The position numbers and the translations under genes were made by a program. A stretch of DNA of 64,000 nucleotides from Bacillus_BA songklensis (GTDB lineage: Bacteria; Bacillota; Bacilli; Bacillales; Bacillaceae_H). Under the pieces are notes generated by a model, which saw only the letters and a list, made by a program, of their open reading frames with translations, was not told the origin of the DNA and searched no databases. Each line of letters starts with the position of its first letter. Position 1 is the first letter of the stretch. Positions 42,953 to 51,872 of this stretch are shown one piece after another. The DNA lies in the NCBI RefSeq assembly GCF_042649685.1, contig NZ_JBHRZT010000072.1:248001-312000 (forward strand), read 5' to 3'.

Positions 42953-43065
42953 ATGAATCCACGTTGAAAATCCGACATGGCCAAAAGCAGCCATGTCAGA
43001 TTTTCAACGCATAAGCATTCGCCAATTTCCCTTTTGGGCCCTTGTCGAATGCTTATACGAGAACC
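42953..43065 (+). repeat. Family B double-hairpin repeat
   Basis: GAATCCAC, a first hairpin with arms CGTTGAAAATC..GACATGGC and GCCATGTC..GATTTTCAACG (42962-43009), GCATAAGC, a second hairpin ATAAGCATTCG (43011-43021) with CGAATGCTTAT (43046-43056), then ACGAGAACC. The order and loops agree with 14153-14268, with compensating differences in the stems. It sits 7 bp after the NlpC-like gene. Confidence 0.72.
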
Positions 43066-43166
43066 TTTTTCGCTTATTCAAAGCTGTCAGTACAGAAAAG
43101 CTGTGAATAACACAAATAACGACAACCAATGTTGAACCATTAAATGGAATCTATATATAATAGAAA

Positions 43167-43199
43167 GTCTGTCCATCTCTTCGTGGGCAGACCTTCTTT
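43167..43199 (+). terminator. Hairpin terminator
   Basis: GTCTGTCCA and TGGGCAGAC form a stem around TCTCTTCG, followed by CTTCTTTG. The rest of 42947-43280 holds only the family B repeat. Confidence 0.5.
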
Positions 43200-43280
43200 G
43201 TGTTTGGAAAAAACATGATAAGAAATAATGTTCATTCAGAACGAATATTTATCTTCTCGTAAGCACTATATCTCTCAATG

Positions 43281-43299
43281 TACCAGTATTTGGTATAAT
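43281..43299 (+). promoter_or_regulatory. Extended -10 promoter with inverted repeat, ylmA-like gene
   Basis: TACCAGTATTTGGTATAAT: inverted arms TACCA/TGGTA, the second running into a TGG-TATAAT extended -10. There is no good -35. A repressor bound at the dyad would cover the promoter. The gene starts 77 bp downstream. Confidence 0.45.
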
Positions 43300-43375
43300 A
43301 AGTTAAGAAATCTATCAGTTCATTTATATGTTTTTAAATATGAAACTATCGAGACCATAAAGGGGAGAGAGGAAC

Positions 43376-44155
43376 ATGGAATATGTGATTGATTTGCAGC
43401 AAGTATCATGGAAGAGAGGAGAGGCCGCCTTACTTGATAACGTGAACTGGCAAGTGAAAAAAGGAGAGCATTGGGTCTTGTTAGGACTGAATGGTTCAGG
43501 CAAGACAACATTGCTCAATTTGATCAACGGATACATATGGCCGACAACCGGAACTGTTCAAGTGCTTGGCAAGCGTTTCGGCAGCACAAACCTACCAGAA
43601 TTGCGGAAATCGATCGGATGGGTTAGTTCGTCTTTGCAGGAAAAGCTTTATGGAAATGATCTTGCCCAGGAAGTGATCATCAGCGGAAAACATGCATCTA
43701 TCGGTTTGTATGAACACGTGACGGAAGAAGATTTGAATCGGGCTCTCTCTTTACTGAATATCCTGGGCTGCAGCCATTTAGTCAATCGCACGTATGAAAC
43801 ATGTTCGCAGGGAGAAAAGCAAAAGCTTCTTATTGCAAGAGCGTTAATGGCTGATCCTGATATTTTGATTTTAGATGAACCATGCAACGGACTTGATTTA
43901 TTTGCACGTGAAAGGTTGCTGCAAAGTGTGAATGAATTGGCAGTGATGGAGAATGGACCGACCCTTATTTATGTTACGCACCATATCGAAGAAATTTTGC
44001 CGGTATTTCAACATGCGTTGTTACTCCGGAGTGGTGAGGTATTCATGAAAGGGAACACAAAAGAAGTGTTGGGCAAGGAGAACCTTTCAGCCTTTTTCGA
44101 GCATCCCGTATCGGTCAAGTGGGATGATGACCGTGCTTCTGTTCAACTTATATAA
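43376..44155 (+). CDS. ABC transporter ATP-binding protein, YlmA-like
   Basis: 259 residues: Walker A GLNGSGKTTLL, Q-loop region VSSSLQEKL, signature CSQGEKQKLLIARAL, Walker B ILILDEPCNGLDL, and the His of the switch VTHHIEEI. It resembles B. subtilis YlmA, whose partner permease is unknown. No membrane subunit lies beside it here either, so it may serve a separately encoded permease or a non-transport role. GGGGAGAG precedes the ATG. Confidence 0.82.
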   Translation: MEYVIDLQQVSWKRGEAALLDNVNWQVKKGEHWVLLGLNGSGKTTLLNLINGYIWPTTGTVQVLGKRFGSTNLPELRKSIGWVSSSLQEKLYGNDLAQEVIISGKHASIGLYEHVTEEDLNRALSLLNILGCSHLVNRTYETCSQGEKQKLLIARALMADPDILILDEPCNGLDLFARERLLQSVNELAVMENGPTLIYVTHHIEEILPVFQHALLLRSGEVFMKGNTKEVLGKENLSAFFEHPVSVKWDDDRASVQLI

Positions 44156-44182
44156 AGGAAGCAAAATACTTTTGGTTATTTG

Positions 44183-44218
44183 AAAAGACAGCAAAATACG
44201 AGATTGCTGTCTTTTTTA
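44183..44218 (+). terminator. Intrinsic terminator
   Basis: AAAAGACAGCAA pairs with TTGCTGTCTTTT, followed by further T. Confidence 0.85.
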
Positions 44219-44276
44219 TTTACATTGCCGTTTGATCGAAGGAATAAATGGAAGAGTTTAGATAAAAAACATAAAC

Positions 44277-44314
44277 TTAACAAAAGTTTACATAATGTTA
44301 ATACTTTATTAATA
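44277..44314 (+). promoter_or_regulatory. PhoP box array upstream of the phosphatase gene
   Basis: Four direct repeats on one face of the helix: TTAACA (44277), TTTACA (44287), TTAATA (44298), TTAATA (44309), spaced 10-11 bp, fit the PhoP consensus TT(A/T/C)ACA. A -10-like element follows near 44330. Binding by phosphorylated PhoP under phosphate starvation is inferred from this and from the gene's product. Confidence 0.72.
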
Positions 44315-44367
44315 CTTTAGTAGTTTAATAAGTTAAGAAAATTCATTAAACTTGGAGGAAAGCCATA

Positions 44368-46815
44368 ATGAAAAAGAAAAAAATGAATAAAAAAGGGGCA
44401 ACAATTGCTTTGGCACTTGGCCTCATGATTCCTGCCGTAACGCCAGCTGCGGCTGCCGGTACTAATGATATAACGGTTGAATCAGTAAAATTCAATGGTA
44501 TGAAGGTCCCATCAACTATTGATCAAATGGTTAAAACATATACGGGAGCGACTGTTGAAGTGAAATACAGTGACGGAAGAGTGAAAAAATTCCCGCTTTC
44601 TTATAAGACGTTGTTTAAGTCAGAAGACAAAGTAGCGACAAATAAAGGCGAAAAAATTCCTGCAGGAACACCGATTGATGTGAATGGAAATCCGATTATG
44701 GACAATAGTGTGGAAGGAAAACCAACATACTTTGTCTCGGATGCACCGGATTCAAACAGTTTGTTAAATCCGATTAACGGTCAGCTGTATATGGTGACTC
44801 ATTATGAGTATGACACAATTGATGCTGCCGGAAAATCTGCTTATGGATTAGTTCCCGCTTCCATGTCATTGACAAAATTGTCACAGAATAAGAAAAATGG
44901 ACAATTGAAAACAGAAGAAGTGAAGAAAATTGATTTCTCAGAGGTGAATGGTCTTTGGATTCCATGTAACGGCTCTGTATCGCCTTGGAATACTCACCTG
45001 GGTTCTGAAGAATATGAACCGGATGCACGCAGCTTTGAATTTAACCCTGAATCATCTGCAAGAACATGGACGGAAAGCTTCGCACAGCTCTATTTTGGTG
45101 ATAAATCAAAAGCCAATCCTTATAACTATGGATATATTCCAGAAATCACGGTGAATAGTGATGGTTCAACAAAAGTTGCTAAGCATTACAGCGCCGGACG
45201 TTTCTCACATGAGGTCATGAAGATCATGCCTGATAAACGTACCGCTTTCTTTGGAGATGATGGTAGCTACACGATGATGTTCATGTATGTAGCTGATAAG
45301 GCTGGAGATTTGTCGGCAGGTACGCTTTACGCTGCGAAGTTCCACCAAACAGGAACGGAAAACGGCGGTTCAGGAAATTTTGAGTGGATTAAACTTGGAC
45401 ATGCTTCAGATCAAGAAATTAGAGATATTATTGATAGCGGCATTAAATTTAGTGATATCTTCGAAACGTCAGAAGAACCAAAAGAAGGATTTACGGCTGT
45501 AAAGCAATACTCCTATGGCAAGACTGAGTATTTGAAATTAAAGCCTGGCATGGAAAAAGCCGCTGCCTTTCTAGAATCACGCCGTTATGGTGCCATGTTA
45601 GGGGCAACATCTGAGTTCAATAAAATGGAGGGCATCACCGTTAACGAGAAAGATAAAAAAGTGTATGTGGCGATTTCAGATTTAAGCGGTGGTATGGAAA
45701 AAGATACGGCAGGTAAAGATCCAGTCGATGATATTCAACTGCCAAAAATTAAATCAGGTGTAACATTTGAGATGGATTTAAAAGCAGGACAAAAAGATAA
45801 AGACGGAAACGCCATTGACAGCGAATATGTAGCTGCTGGTATATCTGGTCTGATTGCCGGCGAAGATTTAGCGGCACCGGATGCATATGGTAATACGGCA
45901 AATGTTGATAAAGTAGCTAACACTGATAATTTAAGCTATTCTGAAGAGATGAGAACATTATTCATCGGTGAAGACAGCGGTAAGCATACGAATAACTTCG
46001 TTTGGGCCTATAATGTAGATACAAAAGAATTAACCCGTATCTTGTCTGTTCCGGCAGGTGCAGAGTCAACAGGCTTGCTTGCTGTAGATGACCGAAACGG
46101 CTTCCCATATATTATGAGTAACTTCCAGCATCCCGGGGATGAGCTGGACAAATCCAATATTACGGCAGTTAACAAAGAAGAATTAGCGAAAGCGATGGAA
46201 GAAGAAATCGGTATTGTTCGTACCGGCGGAGTTGGTTATATCTCTGGAATCCCTTCTCTTACAAATGCACCGAAACCATATCAGTTCAAAGATGTGGATA
46301 AAAATCATTGGGCGTATCAATATGTATCAGATTTACAATTGAGCGGAATGGTGAAGGGCACGACACCGGAAACCTTTAATCCGAACCAAAAAGTGACCCG
46401 TGCACAATTCACATCAATGGTTGTCCGAGCATTAGGTTTAGAGGCAAAAGGACAATCTCCATTTAAAGATGTGAGCGCACCAGAAACAGCCGCAGAAATT
46501 ACAGCTGCTTATGAAGCGGGAATCATTAAAGGGGAATCCGCAAATAAATTTGCGCCAAATAAGCCTGTCACTCGTCAACAAATGGCCAAAATTTTAATGA
46601 AAGCTTACGAAGTGAAGACAGGGGAAACTGTGGCCCCGTCACAAAAAACGGTCTTTAAAGATGTGGCTGACATTTACAAAGATTTTGTACCATATGTAAA
46701 TGCTGCTTACGAGAAAGGTTTCATTAAAGGTTACGAAGATGGGACATTTGCTCCAACTAATTCTTTAACGCGTGCACAAGCTGCCAAAGTGGTTTATATG
46801 TTGTTAAATAACTAA
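44368..46815 (+). CDS. PhoX-family phosphatase with three S-layer homology domains
   Basis: 815 residues. A Sec signal peptide (GATIALALGLMIPAVTPAAAA) starts it. A PhoX/DUF839 domain (about 35-620) has the markers SPWNTHLGSEEYEPD, GRFSHEVMKIMPDKRTAFFGDDG and AGDLSAGTLYAAKF. Three SLH domains follow (about 638-690, 700-750, 765-815), starting FKDVDKNHWA, FKDVSAPET and FKDVADIYK. By family it is a calcium-dependent alkaline phosphatase releasing phosphate from organic esters. The SLH domains should hold it on cell-wall polymer. The PhoP boxes upstream support a role in phosphate starvation. Confidence 0.9.
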   Translation: MKKKKMNKKGATIALALGLMIPAVTPAAAAGTNDITVESVKFNGMKVPSTIDQMVKTYTGATVEVKYSDGRVKKFPLSYKTLFKSEDKVATNKGEKIPAGTPIDVNGNPIMDNSVEGKPTYFVSDAPDSNSLLNPINGQLYMVTHYEYDTIDAAGKSAYGLVPASMSLTKLSQNKKNGQLKTEEVKKIDFSEVNGLWIPCNGSVSPWNTHLGSEEYEPDARSFEFNPESSARTWTESFAQLYFGDKSKANPYNYGYIPEITVNSDGSTKVAKHYSAGRFSHEVMKIMPDKRTAFFGDDGSYTMMFMYVADKAGDLSAGTLYAAKFHQTGTENGGSGNFEWIKLGHASDQEIRDIIDSGIKFSDIFETSEEPKEGFTAVKQYSYGKTEYLKLKPGMEKAAAFLESRRYGAMLGATSEFNKMEGITVNEKDKKVYVAISDLSGGMEKDTAGKDPVDDIQLPKIKSGVTFEMDLKAGQKDKDGNAIDSEYVAAGISGLIAGEDLAAPDAYGNTANVDKVANTDNLSYSEEMRTLFIGEDSGKHTNNFVWAYNVDTKELTRILSVPAGAESTGLLAVDDRNGFPYIMSNFQHPGDELDKSNITAVNKEELAKAMEEEIGIVRTGGVGYISGIPSLTNAPKPYQFKDVDKNHWAYQYVSDLQLSGMVKGTTPETFNPNQKVTRAQFTSMVVRALGLEAKGQSPFKDVSAPETAAEITAAYEAGIIKGESANKFAPNKPVTRQQMAKILMKAYEVKTGETVAPSQKTVFKDVADIYKDFVPYVNAAYEKGFIKGYEDGTFAPTNSLTRAQAAKVVYMLLNN

Positions 46816-46824
46816 TCAATATGG

Positions 46825-46858
46825 AAAAAACCTAGGCTCTCACAGCCTAGGTTTTTTA
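46825..46858. terminator. Bidirectional terminator
   Basis: AAAAAACCTAGGCT pairs perfectly with AGCCTAGGTTTTTT between convergent genes. Confidence 0.9.
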
Positions 46859-46862
46859 GTGC

Positions 46863-48014
46863 TTATGCTCTGTTTTGTTTGACAGGGATAAGCATTAAGG
46901 CCAGCGATACTAAGACAATGATGCCGGCAATAAGAAACGGTGTCTCGGCAGAAATCGTTTGGCCGATGACACCTGATAAAACGGGTGCTACCGCCGCTCC
47001 CAGCCAACGAAGGAAATTATATGCCCCTGACGTCACACTTCTTTCGTACGGTGATACATCCATAATATGACTCGTATATAACGCATTGTTTAAACCAGAG
47101 ACCAACCCGGAAAGAATAACAAGTGCGATTTGCAATGAAAGACTATCAACGATGAATAACAATACAAGGAATACGGCAAAGATCAGTAAACTAATCGGAA
47201 GAAGCTGCTTTGGAGTGTACCGCTCCTCAAGTTTATGAGACAAGATCGCAGAGCCGAATGCCAGGCATAGACCCCATCCGAAAAAGACGAGCCCTAGTTG
47301 GATAGGGGACAGCTTAATGATAAGAGGGGCATAAGCCAGCACGACAAAGAATCCGTAATAATAGAACATGCCTGAAAGGGCTGATTTCAAGAATGGAGGA
47401 TAAGAGAATAACTTTCCTACTTCCTGGAAGCCGGCTGCTTTTCGTCTGGTCATTTTGGCAGGTTCATAAACAAACATAACAACTAAGAGAAAGGCAACGA
47501 AAATCAAAATGCTTGTTCCAAAAAAGGGAAAACGCCAGGAATGTCCGCCAAGAAGTCCGCCAACCAATGGTCCTCCAGCCATACCGAGACCGATGGCCGC
47601 TTCATACAGACCTACAGCTTGATGAACGTCAGGGGTAAGGGCGATCAGTAACGTCATGGCAGTCGCAAAGAACATCGAGTTTCCCAATCCCCAGCCGGCG
47701 CGGAAGATGGAAAGCTGTGGAATCGTATTTGAAAGGCCGCATAAAAGCGCAAAAATGGTTACGATTCCCAATCCGATTGTCATCATTCTTTTATCTCCAA
47801 AGCGGCTCGCTAACAAGCCTGCTGGTATCATCATGAATGCCATTGTGAAAATATAGGCTGTAAACAGCATTTCGACCTGCCAATGAGTAGCCCCGATTTG
47901 GTGGGCGATCACAGGTAAAATGGGATCTACAACCCCGATTCCCATAAAGGCTAAAAAAGTCGCAAACACGGTGATGTTTCGTGCCCGTGTTTGCTGTTTT
48001 GTTGATTGATCCAT
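46863..48014 (-). CDS. yfmO: MFS efflux transporter, YfmO-like
   Basis: 383 residues, 12 helices of the DHA1 drug:H+ antiporter group. FMGIGVVDPILPVIAHQIGA in helix 1 and the loop ASRFGDKRMM after helix 2 are typical. GPLVGGLLGGHSWRFPFFGT carries the antiporter motif C. Preceded by a MerR-type regulator gene 24 bp upstream on the same strand, the order seen in B. subtilis yfmP-yfmO, where YfmO is a multidrug-type efflux protein linked to metal homeostasis. Confidence 0.83.
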   Translation of the reverse strand: MDQSTKQQTRARNITVFATFLAFMGIGVVDPILPVIAHQIGATHWQVEMLFTAYIFTMAFMMIPAGLLASRFGDKRMMTIGLGIVTIFALLCGLSNTIPQLSIFRAGWGLGNSMFFATAMTLLIALTPDVHQAVGLYEAAIGLGMAGGPLVGGLLGGHSWRFPFFGTSILIFVAFLLVVMFVYEPAKMTRRKAAGFQEVGKLFSYPPFLKSALSGMFYYYGFFVVLAYAPLIIKLSPIQLGLVFFGWGLCLAFGSAILSHKLEERYTPKQLLPISLLIFAVFLVLLFIVDSLSLQIALVILSGLVSGLNNALYTSHIMDVSPYERSVTSGAYNFLRWLGAAVAPVLSGVIGQTISAETPFLIAGIIVLVSLALMLIPVKQNRA

Positions 48015-48038
48015 TGTTTCTCACACTCCATTTTGTAT

Positions 48039-48467
48039 TTAGTTGTTATATTTTGTTTTCAGGATCGTTTGGACTTTTTGGTATAACTCTTCAGTTTCTT
48101 GCTTAAAATTTGTTATTTTTTCAAGCTTGTCATTGATAAAGTCCAATTGTTCTTTCAATCCTGCCGCAATCTCGCTAAGCTCGGCGGCCTGTTTTGATGG
48201 ATTGGTGGAGGTTTTGTATACTCTATGATGCATCTGTACTGTTTCCCGTATTTCTATATAATCTTTCAAATCTTGGAGGGAGAAGCCCAACACGTCTCTT
48301 GCCTGAATGATTTTTTTCAGCCGTTCAATGTCTTGCTCTGTGTAGAGCCTTGCGCCGCCTTCGCTCCGTTGGGGAGGAGAAAGAAGTCCGATTTGCTCAT
48401 AATAACGGATCGTTCGTTTCGTTAACCCCGTTTCTTTGGCAATATCATCGATTTTCAACCACTTCAT
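48039..48467 (-). CDS. yfmP: MerR-family regulator, YfmP-like
   Basis: 142 residues. A MerR winged HTH at the N-terminus (WLKIDDIAKETGLTKRTIRYYEQIGLL) is followed by LKKIIQARDVLGFSLQDLKDY and a coiled-coil dimer helix. There is no cysteine cluster at the C-terminus, which argues against a classical metal sensor. GGAGGTG 5 nt upstream selects ATG 48467. It would control its own operon with the efflux gene, as YfmP does. Confidence 0.85.
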   Translation of the reverse strand: MKWLKIDDIAKETGLTKRTIRYYEQIGLLSPPQRSEGGARLYTEQDIERLKKIIQARDVLGFSLQDLKDYIEIRETVQMHHRVYKTSTNPSKQAAELSEIAAGLKEQLDFINDKLEKITNFKQETEELYQKVQTILKTKYNN

Positions 48468-48494
48468 ATGTTCACCTCCACGTTTACCTTCCAT

Positions 48495-48530
48495 ATTATA
48501 CAATAAATTAACCTTTACGTTAACGTTAAC
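48495..48530 (-). promoter_or_regulatory. Promoter and operator palindrome of yfmP-yfmO
   Basis: On the minus strand TATAAT (48500-48495) lies 17 bp after TTAACG (48523-48518), which is within the perfect palindrome GTTAACGTTAAC (48519-48530). The dyad overlapping the -35 is a likely binding site for the MerR-type protein. The remainder to 48798 holds no gene. Confidence 0.5.
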
Positions 48531-48798
48531 TTTTATTTTTATATTTTTTGCCTTTGAAGATGATCTGAAACCATCATTTTTGAATAGTTTTTCTTGAGAA
48601 ATGTAAAAAAATGTAATGTACGGCTAGTCTTTTTACATAGTGAATATCGCCAAGGAACGTTAACATGACCATAAATAAAAAAGAATCAACTAAATAAAGA
48701 AATCGGTTAATAGAAAGTACATAATGACAGCCAGGGGGAATGGGAAACCACTTTTGGTAACTATGTAAAACCCACTGTATTTCAAGCGGGATAGGCGG

Positions 48799-49665
48799 TT
48801 AAATCGAGTAGTAATCATACCCTGCATTTACATGAAAACCGCATGATTCGTATAAATGCAAAGCATTCGCGTTTTCTGTTTCAACTTCTATCATGATTTC
48901 TTTATCTGTTTGGTTGTGAAGCTCTTTAATCAATTGAGATAAGATTTGCCGCCCATATCCTTTGCCTTGATAGGATGGAAGAACGGTGAATGCTCGAATA
49001 TAAAGTTCCTGCTCGTTTTCACTTACGGTTACGGTACCGATTGGAGTTGAATTGGTTTTAGCGATATATAATCGATGTTTAGGATCGGACGTTGTCCGCT
49101 GAATCATTTCTGTCGCTTGTTCATCTGAAAAGGAAAAGCCCTCCATTAAAATGGCTTTGATTTGTACGATGTCGCCCCGGGCAGCAGGGATAACATCCAA
49201 TGTCTTTTCGTTCAGGGTGTCTTTTTGATTAAGGTCAAGGACCATGCTGTACTCCGAAAATTCATAGCCGGCACCGATGGTCCTCACAAAAGCCTGACCG
49301 GAAAGGGAGGAGCGATCGACCACGAGTAGTCTGCGGTTTATACCCCTTATTTCCCATTGCTTACTTGCTTCATTTAAAAGGGTCGAGGCAATGTTTCTTT
49401 TACGAAAATCGGGATGGACCATGACGGTCATTTCAACTTCGGCATTGTCAGCGAACGAATACATGCCGAGAAAACCTGTTAATCGGCCATTGGAAAAGTA
49501 AAGAAAGTCGTTTATGTTTTTTTTATCCCGGTTTCGCAAGATGGAAAGGTTTAGGGGGATGGTAATGTTAATTTGTTCATAACGATTACATATATCTGCT
49601 AAATTTACAATCGCTTGAATGTCTTTCCCATTTAAATGATTCCTTGTTTGTACGCCTTCTAACAT
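48799..49665 (-). CDS. GNAT acetyltransferase with two GNAT domains
   Basis: 288 residues. The N-terminal GNAT domain carries VEMTVMVHPDFRKRNIASTLL and the C-terminal one carries YIRAFTVLPSYQGKGYGRQIL, with the acetyl-CoA motif Q/R-x-x-G-x-G/A clear only in the second (QGKGYG). So the C-terminal copy is probably the active one. The substrate is unknown. GGAGG lies 10 nt before ATG 49665. Confidence 0.82.
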   Translation of the reverse strand: MLEGVQTRNHLNGKDIQAIVNLADICNRYEQINITIPLNLSILRNRDKKNINDFLYFSNGRLTGFLGMYSFADNAEVEMTVMVHPDFRKRNIASTLLNEASKQWEIRGINRRLLVVDRSSLSGQAFVRTIGAGYEFSEYSMVLDLNQKDTLNEKTLDVIPAARGDIVQIKAILMEGFSFSDEQATEMIQRTTSDPKHRLYIAKTNSTPIGTVTVSENEQELYIRAFTVLPSYQGKGYGRQILSQLIKELHNQTDKEIMIEVETENANALHLYESCGFHVNAGYDYYSI

Positions 49666-49837
49666 TCTTTCACGCCCTCCTTTCAAATGATGATCATCAT
49701 ATGTTCATTTTAATGGAAAACATATCCGTTTCCTTACTTTTTTATCATTTTGGGGTATTCCAGTTAAATCTTCGGAAGACCGAGTGTATGTATAGGGATG
49801 TTTTTAGAATGATCATTAAGATCACAATTCACACAGC

Positions 49838-49879
49838 AAATCAAAAAGGATATGGGCGGTCCCATACCCTTTTTGATTT
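49838..49879. terminator. Bidirectional terminator
   Basis: AAATCAAAAAGG-TATGGG pairs with CCCATA-CCTTTTTGATTT around CGGT. It directly precedes the end of the metallo-hydrolase gene and so serves the minus strand. Confidence 0.75.
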
Positions 49880-50714
49880 AGTCGACATAACGGCCATCTT
49901 CTGGAATCGCAATTTCATCAAAATGCTGTACCAGTTTGGCTAATGAGTGCGCTAATTCTTCACCGGTCATCGGTAATCCATGACCCGTTACCGCTACTAA
50001 CGGCTGTAATGCTGCTAGTGTTTCAACAGACTGTTTGGCTGCTTTCCAGTCTGTGGTGAAGTATTTCGGAGGTCCGCTTATTTCTTGAGCTTGTGTGATA
50101 ACTTTATAAAGCGATTCTTGTTTTACGGTAACGAAAGCATCGCCGGCAATGAGAGTACGATCTTCTTCTCGAAAAAATGATACGTGACCGGGTGTATGTC
50201 CCGGGGAGTGAATCCAGCGCCATCCTGGCATGAATGGGACACTGCCGTCAGAGGGCAATTTCTCCACACGGTTGCTTAGGTTAATACCGTGGTTTGGGAA
50301 CATCGGTGACATTTTCGCCACCAAGCCCTCATCAACTGTCGGGTCCGGCTTAGGATAATTTTGTTGCCCTGTTAGATAAGGGAGTTCGAGCTCATGTGCA
50401 TAGACAGGAACGTTCCATTGCTCTGTCAAATCAGCAAGAGCCCCAACATGATCGAAATGCCCGTGCGTCAGCACGATTGCTTTTGGATTAAAATCCATGC
50501 CAAATCGGTCCTTTGCTGCGGCAATGATGTCATCGGCAGAATGGGGCATGCCTGCATCAATTAACACAAATTCCCGGGATTCAGTTGGGTTTCCCCAAAA
50601 AAACACATTCACAATTTGAATAGGAAGGCAAAAGATATCCGGCATCACGGCTTGTCCTATCCCGCTCGTGACGGATGTAACGGGAAGAAATGTTTTATCG
50701 AAATGATTGTCCAT
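49878..50714 (-). CDS. MBL-fold metallo-hydrolase
   Basis: 278 residues of metallo-beta-lactamase fold. The zinc motif THGHFDHVG, the later HSPGHTPGHVSFF, GDAFVTV and the final GHG supply the metal ligands. It is similar to glyoxalase II/lactonase-like cytosolic hydrolases, and the substrate is unknown. GGAGG 8 nt upstream selects ATG 50714. Confidence 0.85.
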   Translation of the reverse strand: MDNHFDKTFLPVTSVTSGIGQAVMPDIFCLPIQIVNVFFWGNPTESREFVLIDAGMPHSADDIIAAAKDRFGMDFNPKAIVLTHGHFDHVGALADLTEQWNVPVYAHELELPYLTGQQNYPKPDPTVDEGLVAKMSPMFPNHGINLSNRVEKLPSDGSVPFMPGWRWIHSPGHTPGHVSFFREEDRTLIAGDAFVTVKQESLYKVITQAQEISGPPKYFTTDWKAAKQSVETLAALQPLVAVTGHGLPMTGEELAHSLAKLVQHFDEIAIPEDGRYVD

Positions 50715-50864
50715 GGTGACTACCTCCAACGGTTAATCTTCAATCAGTCTATATAGTTCCCAGCTTTTTCAAATAAATAACTTATGTAAATGATCTGTCT
50801 TCCAAGATGACAAGCGGGCAAAATTAAACAGGATCAATCAATGGTGAGGCACTTTTATCTATAA

Positions 50865-51017
50865 GGAACTATTAAAAATTCCTTTTATCGTACATTTGAA
50901 GGAGGGAAACTTTCTTATCTAGATGATGTTTCAAATGCCTCTGATCCCGATGAACTGAATTCCCTCATCCAAGAATATCAAACGAGCTTTATTAACCGTT
51001 ATATTGATAAACCTTAA
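50865..51017 (+). pseudogene. Unidentified coding relic
   Basis: After an in-frame TAA a frame without start codon reads NSFYRTFEGGKLSYLDDVS and then DELNSLIQEYQTSFINRYID before its stop. A terminator (AAAACCTTGGCC/GGGCTAAGGTTTT, 51028-51066) follows at the normal distance. This looks like the 3' end of a lost gene that I cannot name. The rest of 50715-51249 is non-coding. Confidence 0.4.
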
Positions 51018-51027
51018 AAGCGATATT

Positions 51028-51066
51028 AAAACCTTGGCCTGTCCTCAATTGGGCTAAGGTTTTCTC
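51028..51066 (+). terminator. Intrinsic terminator after a coding relic
   Basis: AAAACCTT-GCC and GGC-AAGGTTTT arms with TTTCTCG after. Confidence 0.6.
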
Positions 51067-51249
51067 GTTTCTGAGTACACGATCATTTTTTTCGAACAAT
51101 GAATTCATAAGTGTACACAATGAATTCATGATCTAAAGAAAAATCAGGCTTTTTAAGCGCAATGATGATTTTCTGGAATGAATCATTTTATAAACGGGAA
51201 CGTAATAAATAGCAAGAGAAGATTTTTTCGAAGAAAGAAGGGAAATGAT

Positions 51250-51711
51250 ATGGGATTTTTCGGTCTTGTTATTCTCATTTTTCTGGTTTACTTTTTCATC
51301 ATCAAGCCATTGACACAACGGAACCGGACGTATGGCCCACCAAGATATGACCGATATGATCGAAGATATGAACCGGGCCGGTATGATGGTCCGATAGCAG
51401 GCGGTAGAGGCTTCGGAGGAATGGGGACGTTTGGAACATTTGCCGGCGGGCTGGCAGCCGGGGCTTTACTGACGCATCTTTTCGAACAGGGGCGGATCGG
51501 TTTCGACCAATATCAGCATCTCCAGCAGTTGGAGGATCATGAAGCCATTCAGGAGCTTATGGATCAAAACATTATTCAAGAAGACGAAATCAACGAGCTG
51601 CAGGAGCGGCTTGGCGGTGATGATTTCGCGAATAATGATGACTGGAATGGGGATGACCAGGGCGATTTTGATAATCAGGACTTCGGAGGCGGGGATGATA
51701 ATTGGGTTTAA
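51250..51711 (+). CDS. Membrane-anchored Gly/Asp-rich protein
   Basis: 153 residues. One N-terminal helix (GFFGLVILIFLVYFFIIKPL), a Tyr/Arg-rich stretch (RYDRYDRRYEPGRYDG), a glycine-rich segment (GGRGFGGMGTFGTFAGGLAAGALL), a helical part and an acidic Asn/Asp/Gly tail follow in order. No enzyme domain is seen. The modular low-complexity layout suggests a surface or assembly role. AAGGGAAA precedes ATG 51250; the frame opens earlier at 51178. Confidence 0.65.
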   Translation: MGFFGLVILIFLVYFFIIKPLTQRNRTYGPPRYDRYDRRYEPGRYDGPIAGGRGFGGMGTFGTFAGGLAAGALLTHLFEQGRIGFDQYQHLQQLEDHEAIQELMDQNIIQEDEINELQERLGGDDFANNDDWNGDDQGDFDNQDFGGGDDNWV

Positions 51712-51737
51712 ACTTTGAATAGGCGAGGAAAAAAACT

Positions 51738-51781
51738 GGGGTGGCTCAAAAGGGGGAAATCATCGTTTTTGAGTCACCCCC
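51738..51781. repeat. Family A hairpin
   Basis: GGGGTGGCTCAAAA and TTTTTGAGTCACCCCC form a long stem. The CTCAAAAG ends are those of family A. It ends the preceding gene. Confidence 0.6.
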
Positions 51782-51789
51782 ACAAAAAC

Positions 51790-51836
51790 GGGCCGTTATG
51801 TAAACCCGGTAATATCAAGGGTTTGCTTGACGGCCC
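51790..51836 (-). terminator. Hairpin downstream of the DUF948 gene
   Basis: GGGCCGT/ACGGCCC with an inner AAACCC/GGGTTT stem. It lies 37 bp beyond the stop of the minus-strand DUF948 gene. Confidence 0.5.
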
Positions 51837-51872
51837 ATTTTGCATAAATCATATATTAATCATTTCTTGTTG

